Shown here piece by piece: positions 42,957 to 51,066 of a DNA stretch of 64,000 nt. The translations under genes were made by a program, and so were the position numbers. The DNA is from Ferdinandcohnia sp047246645 (GTDB lineage Bacteria; Bacillota; Bacilli; Bacillales; Bacillaceae_L): contig NZ_JBFOKR010000007.1 in the NCBI RefSeq assembly GCF_047246645.1, forward strand, positions 62,001 to 126,000. Direction: 5' to 3'. Each line of letters opens with the position of its first letter. The first letter of the stretch is position 1. Under the pieces are notes generated by a model that searched no databases, was not told the DNA's origin, and saw only the letters and a list, made by a program, of their open reading frames with translations.

Positions 42957-44033
42957 GTGAAAAAAAGTATTATGTGGGATCATATATCTGAGTCTCCAGA
43001 TAGACTGAACGACCTTCTTTCAAGTAATCAAATTACAGATTTCTTACATGATTTTGATGTACAGAAGCTAAAACGAGTGGTTTTTGTAGCATCAGGTAGT
43101 TCGTTGAATGTTTCACTTATTGCAAAACGATTCTACGAGGAACTTGCTCAAATTGAAGTAAACGCCTATACACCTTTTGACTTTATGGGGAATAGTAAAA
43201 TCATGGCTACCTTTAATCCTGACGAAACACTTTTAATTGCCATTTCTCAAACAGGTACAAGTAGTGGGACTGTCCAAGCGATTAAACATGCAAAAGAACT
43301 GGGCTTTAATGTTCTATCACTTACTGAAAGAACGAATACACCGGTAGAGAAACTTGGTGATTTTTATTTGAATTTCTTATGTGGAATTGAACCATGTAAT
43401 GCAAAAACAAAAGGAGTAAGCAATTCTTTATATTTATTAGTTTTACTAGCCGTACATTTTGGTAAAGAAAAATCAGTCATCTCTCTCTCTAACTTTCAAA
43501 GCTATTTGGATGAAATGAAAGCAAGCATCGAGGATATCCCTGCAACAATTGCTGCAACTGAAAGATGGATAGAAGAGCATAAAGATTGGAGTACTATTCA
43601 TCATTTTCTAATTATAGGTAATGGAACAAATTATGGAACTGCTATTGAAGGAATGCTTAAGGTGATGGAAACTCTTTATGTGCCAGCCTCAGTATGTGAA
43701 TTAGGAGAGTTTTCACACGGGTTTCATCGTACAATTAACCATAATAGTAATGTAATTACTATTTACACCGAAGAGTATGGTCAAGATGTGATGAAGAAAA
43801 CTAACGATTATCTAAAAGAAAAAGTAAAGCGCCTACTAGTTCTTAATGCAACGAGTCAAACAGATCCATCAGATCATGTTATTAACATTAAATATCGACC
43901 ACTAACTGCTTCATGCTTGAATATTTCAGTTGCTTTACAAGTACTTGCAACAGCTTTACCTGAAATTATTGGATATGATCCAAATAGCCCAGTTAACGAA
44001 GACTTTACAAAAATCGTAAACACTCGTGAATAA
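42957..44033 (+). CDS. SIS-domain sugar isomerase / deglycase-like protein
   Basis: A 358-residue protein with two SIS domains. The first has FVASGSSLNVSLIAKRFYEEL and SQTGTSSGTVQAIKHAKELG, the second GNGTNYGTAIEGMLKVMETLYVPASVCELGEFSHGFHR. This is the layout of GlmS isomerase domains and of the FrlB/GfrF deglycases that split phosphorylated Amadori compounds. GTG 42957 has GGGAGTGG eight bases upstream; GTG 42948 overlaps that site. Adjacent to a PTS, it likely handles the phosphorylated sugar the PTS makes; the actual substrate (amino sugar or fructosamine) is an inference. Confidence 0.85.
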   Translation: MKKSIMWDHISESPDRLNDLLSSNQITDFLHDFDVQKLKRVVFVASGSSLNVSLIAKRFYEELAQIEVNAYTPFDFMGNSKIMATFNPDETLLIAISQTGTSSGTVQAIKHAKELGFNVLSLTERTNTPVEKLGDFYLNFLCGIEPCNAKTKGVSNSLYLLVLLAVHFGKEKSVISLSNFQSYLDEMKASIEDIPATIAATERWIEEHKDWSTIHHFLIIGNGTNYGTAIEGMLKVMETLYVPASVCELGEFSHGFHRTINHNSNVITIYTEEYGQDVMKKTNDYLKEKVKRLLVLNATSQTDPSDHVINIKYRPLTASCLNISVALQVLATALPEIIGYDPNSPVNEDFTKIVNTRE

Positions 44034-44087
44034 TAGTTGGTACAATAAGATAGTTACGAAAAATTGTCTTGGAAAGCGGGGAAAGAA

Positions 44088-44867
44088 ATGACAGAGCGAA
44101 GTGTAATCTTTTTTGATATAGATGGTACATTGTTAAATCATGAGAAGAAACTGCCAACTTCTACAAAGGAAGCGATTTTCGAATTAAAAAGGCTTGGACA
44201 TGAGGTTGCAATAGCAACAGGGAGAGCTCCGTTTATGTTTGTAGATTTACTTGAGGAACTGGGAATTAATACATATGTTAGTTATAATGGGCAATATGTT
44301 GTTCTGAATGGAGAAGTTCTCTATACAAATCCTTTAAACATTATTGCACTGAAACAACTTACTGACAGAGCACTTTCAAACGAACATCCTGTAGTATATA
44401 TGGATCATGAAGATATGAAAGCAAATGTTCCAGAGCATAGCTTTATTAAAGAAAGTATTGATACGTTAAAAATAAGCACATTTCCGACATATGATCCGCA
44501 CTATTATAAAGAGCGAGATCTATTTCAAACACTTCTCTTTTGCCCTGAGGGAGAGGAGAGTCAGTATGAGGAAAACTTTACTGAATTTGATTTTATTAGA
44601 TGGCATCCTGTTTCTGTTGATGTATTACCAAAGGGAGGCTCAAAGGCTAAAGGTATAGAAAAAATTATTGAGAGATTAGGATATCAAGAAGAACATGTTT
44701 ATGCATTTGGTGATGGACTTAATGACATTGAGATGCTATCGACAATTAAGAATAGCGTTGCAATGGGAAATGCGGAGCCTGAGGTTAAAAGTGTTGCAAA
44801 ATATGTAACTACATCAGTTGAGGCTGATGGGATTTATCACGGTTTGAAAATGGTCGGTTTATTATAA
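44088..44867 (+). CDS. Cof-type HAD sugar phosphatase
   Basis: A 259-residue HAD hydrolase of the Cof/YidA type. Motif I DIDGTLL, motif II with Thr in ATGRAPF, and the C-terminal AFGDGLNDIEML supply the catalytic and Mg-binding acids; the middle cap domain is type C2. Such enzymes dephosphorylate sugar phosphates or flavin compounds. ATG 44088 follows GGGGAAAG; the frame before it lacks a start with a ribosome binding site. It is close to and in line with the SIS and PTS genes, so a role in removing phosphosugar excess is plausible. Strong terminator follows. Confidence 0.88.
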   Translation: MTERSVIFFDIDGTLLNHEKKLPTSTKEAIFELKRLGHEVAIATGRAPFMFVDLLEELGINTYVSYNGQYVVLNGEVLYTNPLNIIALKQLTDRALSNEHPVVYMDHEDMKANVPEHSFIKESIDTLKISTFPTYDPHYYKERDLFQTLLFCPEGEESQYEENFTEFDFIRWHPVSVDVLPKGGSKAKGIEKIIERLGYQEEHVYAFGDGLNDIEMLSTIKNSVAMGNAEPEVKSVAKYVTTSVEADGIYHGLKMVGLL

Positions 44868-44883
44868 TTTTATATTTGGTTAA

Positions 44884-44923
44884 GAGAGCGAAGGGAGTAA
44901 AAGACTACTTTCGCTCTTTTTTT
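44884..44923 (+). terminator. Terminator of the PTS cluster
   Basis: AGAGCGAA/TTCGCTCT stem with inner GAGT/ACT pairing and seven T residues. Confidence 0.85.
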
Positions 44924-45021
44924 GTTAGAATCATTTAAATTTTCAATTGATTCCTATATAATAAAGATATATTTCGATTCACGAAACATTGAAACTAGTA
45001 ATCGGTGAAAGGGGAATTTTT

Positions 45022-46821
45022 ATGGCAAAGGGCACTTTATTACGTTCTGAGGTTCCGGTTGAACAAACCTGGAACTTACGAGATTTATTTGAAACTGAAG
45101 AGGCATGGGAAAATGAGCTTGAGGCTGTACAGCGTGATCTTACAACGGTGACTCAGTATAAGGGACGTGTTTGCGAAAATGCTACATCTCTACTGAGTTG
45201 CTTAGTAGCCAAAGATGCTTTACTAGAACGTGTAGTACGAGTAATGACATATGCTGATTTACAAATGGCAGTAGATGGTACAAATCCTGTTTATCAAGGA
45301 AATGCGGCACGTGTTGCCTCAATGTTATCTACAGTAAGTTCTAGTATGTCATTTGTACAATCAGAACTACTTGCTTTAGATGAAGAAAAAGTCCAAACCT
45401 ACATAAAAGAAGAAAGTGCATTAAAAGAATTCAAAAAAACATTATCTGATATTCTTGAAACAAAACCTCATATGTTATCTCCTGATGCAGAAGAAGTTTT
45501 AGCGGCTTTTGGTGAGGTGTTTAATTCACCCTATATGATTTACCAGAGAAGCAAAACATCAGATATGCAGTTTTCGGCTTTCACCACAGATGATGGAGTT
45601 GAGCATCCATTAACATTTAACTTATTCCCAAAATATGAGGATTCAGCAAACACAGAGCTTCGCCGCAAAGCATATGATTCATTTGTAGGAACACTTAATC
45701 AATACAAAAATACATATGCAGCAACTTATGCTACTGAAGTAAAAAAACAAGTAACCGAGGCTCGCTTGCGTAAATATGAGTCTGCTACTGATATGCTTTT
45801 AGAGGAACAGCAAGTAACAAAGGAGATGTATCTCAATCAACTGGATACAATCCAAACTGAGTTAGCTCCACATATGCGTCGCCTTGCAAAGTTAAAGCAA
45901 CGCGTGTTAGGTCTTGAAAAAATGCATTATGCTGACCTGAAAGCTCCACTAGACCCAGATTTTAATCCGGAGGTAACTTATGAGGAAGCTTCAAAGCTTG
46001 TACTAGAGTCTTTACAGGTTATGGGTTCTGAGTATATCGAAATTATGGAACAGGGAATTAAAAACCGGTGGGTAGATTTGGCAGATAATATTGGAAAAAG
46101 ATCAGGTGCTTTTTGCTCAAGTCCGTTTGGTGCTCATCCATATATTTTGATGACATGGAATAACTCTATGAGAAATACGTTTACTCTTGCACATGAGTTA
46201 GGGCATGCAGGGCATTTTGTATTAGCCGGCCGTAATCAACGAATTTCAAATACTCGTCCATCCCGTTACTTTGTTGAGGCACCCTCGACAATGAACGAAA
46301 TGTTATTAAGTAAACATATCCTAGAACAATCGAGTGATGAACGTATGAGAAGATGGGTAATTCTTCAATCACTTGGCACTTACTACCATAACTTTGTTAC
46401 ACATATTCTTGAAGGAGAGCTTCAACGCCGAGTATATGATTTAGCAGACAAAGGAACACCAATTACTGCGAAACTGCTAGGGGAACAAAAGATTGAACTT
46501 TTATCTGCATTCTGGGGAGAAGAAGTTGAAATGGATGAAGGTGCCGGATTAACATGGATGCGCCAGCCACACTACTATATGGGCTTATATCCGTACACAT
46601 ATTCTGCAGGATTAACAGCCTCAACAGCTGCTTCTCAAATGATTCAAGAGGAAGGTCAGCCGGCTGTTGACCGTTGGTTATCTGCTCTTAAGGCAGGAGG
46701 AACCTTAAAACCGCTTGAATTAATGAAGCTTGCAGGCGTTGATATGACAACACCTGGGCCAATTAAAAAAGCAGTAGCCTATGTTGGTTCTTTAGTTGAT
46801 GAACTTGAAAAAAGCTTTTAA
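45022..46821 (+). CDS. pepF: Oligoendopeptidase F
   Basis: A 599-residue M3 zinc metallopeptidase that cleaves peptides of about 7-17 residues inside the cell. The zinc site HELGHAGHF has His391, Glu392 and His395; a third ligand Glu in EAPSTMNEMLL follows at the expected spacing. ATG 45022 follows AAAGGGGA; the frame extends back 33 bases but has no ribosome binding site there. No signal peptide, as expected. It ends at a hairpin terminator and is not linked to a peptide transporter here. B. subtilis has related copies (YjbG, YjfA-like) with sporulation links. Confidence 0.92.
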   Translation: MAKGTLLRSEVPVEQTWNLRDLFETEEAWENELEAVQRDLTTVTQYKGRVCENATSLLSCLVAKDALLERVVRVMTYADLQMAVDGTNPVYQGNAARVASMLSTVSSSMSFVQSELLALDEEKVQTYIKEESALKEFKKTLSDILETKPHMLSPDAEEVLAAFGEVFNSPYMIYQRSKTSDMQFSAFTTDDGVEHPLTFNLFPKYEDSANTELRRKAYDSFVGTLNQYKNTYAATYATEVKKQVTEARLRKYESATDMLLEEQQVTKEMYLNQLDTIQTELAPHMRRLAKLKQRVLGLEKMHYADLKAPLDPDFNPEVTYEEASKLVLESLQVMGSEYIEIMEQGIKNRWVDLADNIGKRSGAFCSSPFGAHPYILMTWNNSMRNTFTLAHELGHAGHFVLAGRNQRISNTRPSRYFVEAPSTMNEMLLSKHILEQSSDERMRRWVILQSLGTYYHNFVTHILEGELQRRVYDLADKGTPITAKLLGEQKIELLSAFWGEEVEMDEGAGLTWMRQPHYYMGLYPYTYSAGLTASTAASQMIQEEGQPAVDRWLSALKAGGTLKPLELMKLAGVDMTTPGPIKKAVAYVGSLVDELEKSF

Positions 46822-46836
46822 TAACTTTAAACTACG

Positions 46837-46871
46837 AAAACTAGCTATCTATTAGGTGGCTAGTTTTTTAC
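46837..46871 (+). terminator. Terminator of pepF
   Basis: AAAACTAGC/GCTAGTTTT 9-bp stem with TTTTTA tail. Confidence 0.85.
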
Positions 46872-47016
46872 TTCTTTTATTAGGAAACAGCAGAGAGTGA
46901 TTTGCATTAATAGTTGGTAAGGATATAATAGAATGTAAATAAATTAAAAATATTCCCAAAATAGGAAATATACCTTTACTATGTAATTTTCTGTCTGTCG
47001 GGTTATGGAGGATTAT

Positions 47017-48309
47017 ATGGATACATTAATTCCACTAACAAGTTCTTTGAAAATTAACCAGGGGTCACATGTCTTATACTTTTATAATTCAATCGATGGT
47101 TATATTAGAAATGCATGCTCATTTATTGTAGATGGAATTAACTTAGGGCATCAAATTGTTTTCATAGAGCAGCCAGAAATGTACGAGTTGATTTTGAATA
47201 GGATTGGACCAATTGATAAAGAAAAACTACATTTTGTAAATAATTATGAGTTCTATCAAATGTACCAGGATTTTCACTTTGAAAGAGTCTTACATAATTT
47301 AAAAAATATTATTGATCCCTTTGTAGAAAATGAAAGTATGGCCAGGATATGGGGACTAGTTGATTGGAAAGATCAAGACAACATTATAGAAAAGCTACAT
47401 ACATATGAATGTAAATGTGATATTACAGTTTCGGGATTAGGGTATACAACTGTTTGTGCATACGATAGTAAGAAGGTACCATCTACAATTTTATTAGAAA
47501 TGTTAAAAAGTCATGAATATATGATGACAGATGATAGTTTATTTCGTAGTAGTCTATATAAATCTTCTAACAAAAATAACCCTACTGCATTCCCTTCATT
47601 ATCTGTTCAAACAACAATTGACTCAGAAATGGATCTATATAGGAAGAAACTAGACTTTGTGCATGTAGTATCACACGAGGTGAGAAATCCACTTACAGTA
47701 ATAAAAGCATACGCAACTCTTCTCGAGGATGAAGAAACGGAAGACCAGCGATTATCTAGACTAAGAGCAATCAAAAACTATGCTGTTGTTATTGATAATG
47801 AAATATCTCATATTATCAATACAGAACAAATGTTATCAACGGATGCCCTTTGGCAGAAAACCTTGATTAAGCCAACAGAACCTATAAATCAAGTGATTGA
47901 AATCATGAAAATAAAGGCTCAGACACAAGGTATCACACTTACAACAAAAACTTCTTTAAGTGGCAGGGAATATCTATTTGGAAACATAATGGGATTGAAG
48001 ATGATTGTTTCCAATATAGTAAGCAATGCAATTAAATATAGTTATGAAGGAAAAACAGTAACCTTACTTGTAGAAGTAGATGGGACATCACTAGTTTTTA
48101 CCGTTATTGACGAAGGTGTAGGTATGTCAAAGGATCATTTAGAAAAGCTTTATAAAAAATACGAAAAAATAAACCAAGAACAAAGTGGGCAAGGAATTGG
48201 TTTATTCATGGTCAAAAAGCTAGTAGATCATTTCGAAGGAACTATTGAGGTGAAAAGTGAACTAGGAGTAGGTACTACATTTCAAGTCTACCTTCCTTTA
48301 TACAAATAA
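47017..48309 (+). CDS. MEDS-domain histidine kinase
   Basis: A 430-residue soluble kinase. The N-terminal about 165 residues (GSHVLYFYNSIDGYIRNACSF) fit the MEDS (methanogen/methylotroph DcmR sensory) domain, seen in some Bacillus kinases. HisKA follows with acceptor His220 in VVSHEVRNPLTVIKAY, then HATPase_c with VIDEGVGM and GQGIGLFMVKKLVDHF. No transmembrane helix is present, so it should sense a cytoplasmic signal. ATG 47017 follows GGAGG; the ATG at 47005 overlaps it. No response regulator gene is adjacent, which makes it an orphan kinase. Confidence 0.85.
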   Translation: MDTLIPLTSSLKINQGSHVLYFYNSIDGYIRNACSFIVDGINLGHQIVFIEQPEMYELILNRIGPIDKEKLHFVNNYEFYQMYQDFHFERVLHNLKNIIDPFVENESMARIWGLVDWKDQDNIIEKLHTYECKCDITVSGLGYTTVCAYDSKKVPSTILLEMLKSHEYMMTDDSLFRSSLYKSSNKNNPTAFPSLSVQTTIDSEMDLYRKKLDFVHVVSHEVRNPLTVIKAYATLLEDEETEDQRLSRLRAIKNYAVVIDNEISHIINTEQMLSTDALWQKTLIKPTEPINQVIEIMKIKAQTQGITLTTKTSLSGREYLFGNIMGLKMIVSNIVSNAIKYSYEGKTVTLLVEVDGTSLVFTVIDEGVGMSKDHLEKLYKKYEKINQEQSGQGIGLFMVKKLVDHFEGTIEVKSELGVGTTFQVYLPLYK

Positions 48310-48327
48310 ATGCTAATAAGATAAATT

Positions 48328-48354
48328 ACCATCTATTTAATAGAGGTTTTTTTT
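48328..48354 (+). terminator. Terminator after MEDS kinase gene
   Basis: ACCATCTATT pairs with AATAGAGGT (one bulged A), then eight T residues. Confidence 0.7.
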
Positions 48355-48491
48355 CTTGGGTCTTTCTATTAAAAAGCTATAAATTAGCTGTAATCTAAAT
48401 TAGGCAAATGGATAAGGATGTATGAAATTTATAGAAAGGGTTATGATTTTTCAATGAGCAAATAAATTTAATAAAGAGCGGAGGTACTATT

Positions 48492-48860
48492 ATGGATAAT
48501 ATGGAGAAGCATTATTCTGAAGAAAAGTTTTGGGAAAAACTCAAAAGGTTTGCGTTACGAGCTGGCCATTCAGTTGTGTATACCGCTTTACTGCTTTACT
48601 TTGTATTACAGAAGCCTGATTTGCCAGTTAAGTCAAGAGTAACTATTTTAGCTGCGTTAGGTTATTTCATTTTTCCGGTTGATTTAATTCCAGATCTTGC
48701 TGCAGGAATAGGATTTACTGATGATTTAGGTGCTCTGGGTGTTGCTTTATTCCAGGTTGCTATGCATATTGATGAGGATGTAAAAGCAAAAGCTAGAGGT
48801 AAACTTGTCGACTGGTTTGGAGAAGATGTAGATACCTCTGATGTAGATGAAAAGTTATAG
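48492..48860 (+). CDS. DUF1232 (YkvA-like) small membrane protein
   Basis: A 122-residue protein with about two hydrophobic segments. The motif FIFPVDLIPDLAAGIGFTDDLGALGVAL is the core of DUF1232, present in B. subtilis YkvA. The family is of unknown function; the Asp-rich, Pro-centred motif suggests a membrane re-entrant element. ATG has AAAGAGCGGAGG upstream. The gene is followed at once by the second copy of the 95-bp repeat. Confidence 0.85.
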   Translation: MDNMEKHYSEEKFWEKLKRFALRAGHSVVYTALLLYFVLQKPDLPVKSRVTILAALGYFIFPVDLIPDLAAGIGFTDDLGALGVALFQVAMHIDEDVKAKARGKLVDWFGEDVDTSDVDEKL

Positions 48861-48893
48861 TCAAAGCGTGGTCTTAACTGTGTCCTCTTTTTT

Positions 48894-48988
48894 GGCAGAT
48901 AGGAAAGCATAAAATTCTTTCCTATCTGCATAAGTGCAACTACGGCTCTGCTGTCGCCTAAAGGCTCGGCAATCGCCGAGTTTTCTAA
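48894..48988 (+). repeat. 95-bp dispersed repeat, copy 2
   Basis: Same length as 29991-30085 with three mismatches (GTGCAAC for GTGTAAC, CTGCTGTC for CTGCGGTC, GGCTCGGC for GGCTAGGC). Both copies are on the plus strand downstream of a gene and 48-71 bases before the next start. Confidence 0.9.
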
Positions 48989-49035
48989 GATGAAGAAATA
49001 TTTTATTTATCTTGCTACTTAGTGAGGGGAAGCGC

Positions 49036-49698
49036 ATGGGAAATGATTACCTTAAAACATTGCTTTTTGATAAATTTCACTTTTTAAAGGTACCAGAACT
49101 ATCTTTACCTTTGAATGTAGTAGAAGAGTATAACGAGATATTCTATGAATCTATAATTCATGGCAAAGGCGGGTTAGTACCCTATAAATCTACTTATCCA
49201 AAATATATGTTTTTACATTATCTTATAGAAAACAAGGAAATACTTGTACATGGAACTAATAACCCTGCTATTGATTCATTTGAACCAAGAGAACAAACAC
49301 TGTTTAATGGGAAGAAGGTAAAAGCTGTTTTTGCATCTACTGATGCTATTTGGTCGATGTTTTTCGCTGTGATAAATCGTCAGGAGTATAACGGTTCACT
49401 TCGAAATATATGCTTAACTACAAAAACTAAAAGAGGGATTAGGCGATATTATTATTTTTCATTAAACGCTGATTTTAAGGGAGAGCGTTGGACCAACGGA
49501 TATATTTATCTAATGCCTAAGCAACCCTTTAAACAGGGTGGTATTAAAGATGAGTGGATATGCGAAGACAATGTAAAACCATTAGCAAAGATCGCTGTTT
49601 CCCCGGAGGACTTTATATTTTCAAAAGATGTAAGGAGTCATAAAGAAAGTGACCCGCATTTAAAGACTATGATTCGATATCTTATTTGGGGACGTTAA
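49036..49698 (+). CDS. Hypothetical protein, possibly ADP-ribosyltransferase-like fold
   Basis: I do not recognise a named family. The 220-residue soluble protein has a pattern reminiscent of H-Y-E class ADP-ribosyltransferases: ILVHGTNN (His, about residue 70), ASTDAIWSMFFAVI, GYIYLMPKQPF (Tyr, about residue 158) and EWICEDNVKPLAKI (Glu, about residue 176), closing with VSPEDFIF. This is inference from motif order, not a search result. ATG 49036 follows GAGGGGA. It lies between the 95-bp repeat and the LexA-type mini-protein gene, which converges on it. Confidence 0.5.
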   Translation: MGNDYLKTLLFDKFHFLKVPELSLPLNVVEEYNEIFYESIIHGKGGLVPYKSTYPKYMFLHYLIENKEILVHGTNNPAIDSFEPREQTLFNGKKVKAVFASTDAIWSMFFAVINRQEYNGSLRNICLTTKTKRGIRRYYYFSLNADFKGERWTNGYIYLMPKQPFKQGGIKDEWICEDNVKPLAKIAVSPEDFIFSKDVRSHKESDPHLKTMIRYLIWGR

Positions 49699-49720
49699 GT
49701 AAATCATAGATGAAAGAACC

Positions 49721-49759
49721 GGACTGTCGGCATGGCCTATGAATCTGACAGTCCTTTTA
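49721..49759. terminator. Terminator between convergent genes
   Basis: GGACTGTC/GACAGTCC perfect 8-bp stem with an 18-base loop and a TTTTA tail. It overlaps the 3' end of the LexA-type gene. Confidence 0.65.
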
Positions 49760-49985
49760 AAATTCTAATTGAGCGTGGAGTCTTTGGTTCGTACGTAATG
49801 ACTCCTTTTGTTTTCATTCTATCCAGGTATGCCTTGATTGTACTTGTAGAATTGACAGACCTGCAGAGCTTTGAGAGTTCACGAATAGAGGGGGAGATTT
49901 TTCTCTTTTGCATATATTTATGAATTTGTTCTAGGATTTCGTTCTCCGTATTTGCCATTCTATCCTGCAATGTCTCAATTTGCAC
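49737..49985 (-). CDS. Stand-alone LexA-type DNA-binding domain protein
   Basis: An 82-residue protein that resembles only the N-terminal winged helix of LexA: MANTENEILEQIHKYMQKRKISPSIRELSKLC, then STSTIKAYLDRMKTKGVI. It lacks the self-cleavage/dimerisation domain of LexA. Start GTG 49985 with AAGGAGAG upstream. It overlaps the gene upstream by 11 bases, so both are translated from one message. With the SOS-like boxes at the promoter, it could bind LexA-type sites and compete with or modulate LexA; this is inference. Confidence 0.8.
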   Translation of the reverse strand: MQIETLQDRMANTENEILEQIHKYMQKRKISPSIRELSKLCRSVNSTSTIKAYLDRMKTKGVITYEPKTPRSIRILKGLSDS

Positions 49986-50199
49986 GTTTTATCTCTCCTT
50001 TTTTCTTAGAAGCAGCAGATAAGATATTATCAATTTTAAAGGTCCGTTTGTTTCCACGCAGTAAACAATATGCTTTTATTGATTGGTCATTTATTTCGAT
50101 AACTTTAATGAATCGTTGGGTGAGAATACCGTTTTGTGACATATAGATGATTTCGATTGGTGTGTTTTCTAGGCGGGCTCTGTTTAGAATTCCCTTCAT
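49975..50199 (-). CDS. Small WYL-like regulatory protein
   Basis: A 74-residue protein: ARLENTPIEIIYMSQNG, ITQRFIKVIEIN region, then AYCLLRGNKRTFKIDNI. The IEIIY and AYC.LR...R.FK.D.I order resembles the WYL-type ligand-binding beta-barrel, but reduced to its core and without a DNA-binding domain. ATG 50199 has AAGGAGATG nine bases upstream. The next gene encodes a LexA-type DNA-binding domain, so the pair could be a split regulator. A LexA-box-containing promoter lies just upstream. WYL assignment is moderate and from pattern only. Confidence 0.65.
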   Translation of the reverse strand: MKGILNRARLENTPIEIIYMSQNGILTQRFIKVIEINDQSIKAYCLLRGNKRTFKIDNILSAASKKKGEIKRAN

Positions 50200-50220
50200 G
50201 CAATCATCTCCTTTTTTATT

Positions 50221-50272
50221 ATTATATACGAACATATATTCTATTATCAACAAAAACAAGAACGTTTATTCG
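50221..50272 (-). promoter_or_regulatory. SOS-like promoter with two LexA-box-like sites
   Basis: On the minus strand: TTGATA (50245-50250), 18-base spacer, TATAAT (50221-50226). The spacer holds AGAATATATGTTCG (50229-50242), and upstream of the -35 lies CGAATAAACGTTCT (50259-50272). Both follow the Bacillus LexA pattern GAAC-N4-GTTC with one changed base (GAAT...GTTC on this strand). A repressor on the spacer site would block RNA polymerase. Confidence 0.7.
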
Positions 50273-50316
50273 TGTTTTTAAAAAATGTTTCTTTAAGCTA
50301 GCTTAATGCTCTTATA

Positions 50317-50820
50317 TTAAGGATTAATAAAGACTCTTGTGCCAATTGGAATAATACGTGCCAGTTCTTCAACATCGTGATTATACAAACGAATGCATCC
50401 TTTTGAAACTGACTTTCCAATAGAACTCGGGTCGTTGGTGCCATGAATACCATAGTGCTGTTTTGATAAGCTCATCCACAGCGTTCCATATGGACCACCA
50501 GGATTTGGCGCTTTATTAATTATGATGTAATTTCCAACAGGTGTTGCATGGAGCATCCGACCTACTGCAATTGGATATTGTTTCTGTAATGATCCATTTC
50601 TTACTAAACGGAGAGTGCGATTTGATAATGAGACTTCGACTTGATATGGAATAGTAGTTGGATCAGGGTAACCAGGTATAACGATTGATTGGCCAGGATA
50701 AATAACGTTCGGATTGACTGAAGGGTTTGCTGCAATAATTTTAGAAAGTGGGGTCCTGTAATCTAAAGAGATTTGTCCTAGCGTCTCACCGTACTTAACA
50801 ATATGAATCAGAGGAAACAC
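50317..50820 (-). CDS. YkuD-type L,D-transpeptidase with LysM
   Basis: A 167-residue enzyme of the size of B. subtilis YkuD (spore cortex/cell wall L,D-transpeptidase). An N-terminal LysM (residues 5-50, IHIVKYGETLGQISLDY) precedes the YkuD catalytic domain with HGTNDPSSIGKSVSKGCIRL, whose Cys is the nucleophile and His is part of the site. No signal peptide is seen, as for YkuD. TAGGAGGTG overlaps the first GTG (50820); an initiation at a downstream CTG or ATT codon is also possible, so the exact N-terminus is uncertain. Palindromes lie upstream at 50893-50964. Confidence 0.9.
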   Translation of the reverse strand: MFPLIHIVKYGETLGQISLDYRTPLSKIIAANPSVNPNVIYPGQSIVIPGYPDPTTIPYQVEVSLSNRTLRLVRNGSLQKQYPIAVGRMLHATPVGNYIIINKAPNPGGPYGTLWMSLSKQHYGIHGTNDPSSIGKSVSKGCIRLYNHDVEELARIIPIGTRVFINP

Positions 50821-50892
50821 CTCCTACAAGTAGTTTAGAAGCAGTTTATGAGAAGGAAAGTTAAAGTGTTAAAGTGGTGTTTTTTACAAAAT

Positions 50893-50964
50893 AAACAAAC
50901 GCTTGTATGATTTTCAGATGCCTTAATATAACTGGGTTAAAGGGTTAAACAAACGTTTGTTTAG
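50893..50964. repeat. Palindromic motif pair upstream of the L,D-transpeptidase gene
   Basis: TAAACAAACGTTTGTTTA (50947-50964) is a perfect 18-bp palindrome. A related half-decayed copy AAACAAACGCTTGT lies at 50894-50907. They match the motif at 16.8 kb. Their place about 75 and 130 bp upstream of the ldt start allows an operator role. Confidence 0.6.
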
Positions 50965-50973
50965 TGGTAAGAA

Positions 50974-51014
50974 ACTTAGGTTTGAATTCAAAATTTCGAT
51001 ATCTACCTAAGTTG
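50974..51014. repeat. Inverted repeat
   Basis: AACTTAGGT/ACCTAAGTT around a loop that contains the palindrome TTTGAATTCAAA, then GTTTTT on the plus strand. It is terminator-like but not obviously linked to a plus-strand gene. Confidence 0.5.
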
Positions 51015-51026
51015 TTTTTATGTAAA

Positions 51027-51060
51027 CAAAACAGCCTGTTACACATAAACAGGCTGTTGT
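51027..51060 (-). terminator. Terminator of the minus-strand sugar cluster
   Basis: AACAGCCTGTT/AACAGGCTGTT, read on the minus strand it ends in TTTTGTTT. Confidence 0.8.
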
Positions 51061-51066
51061 TGTGGA

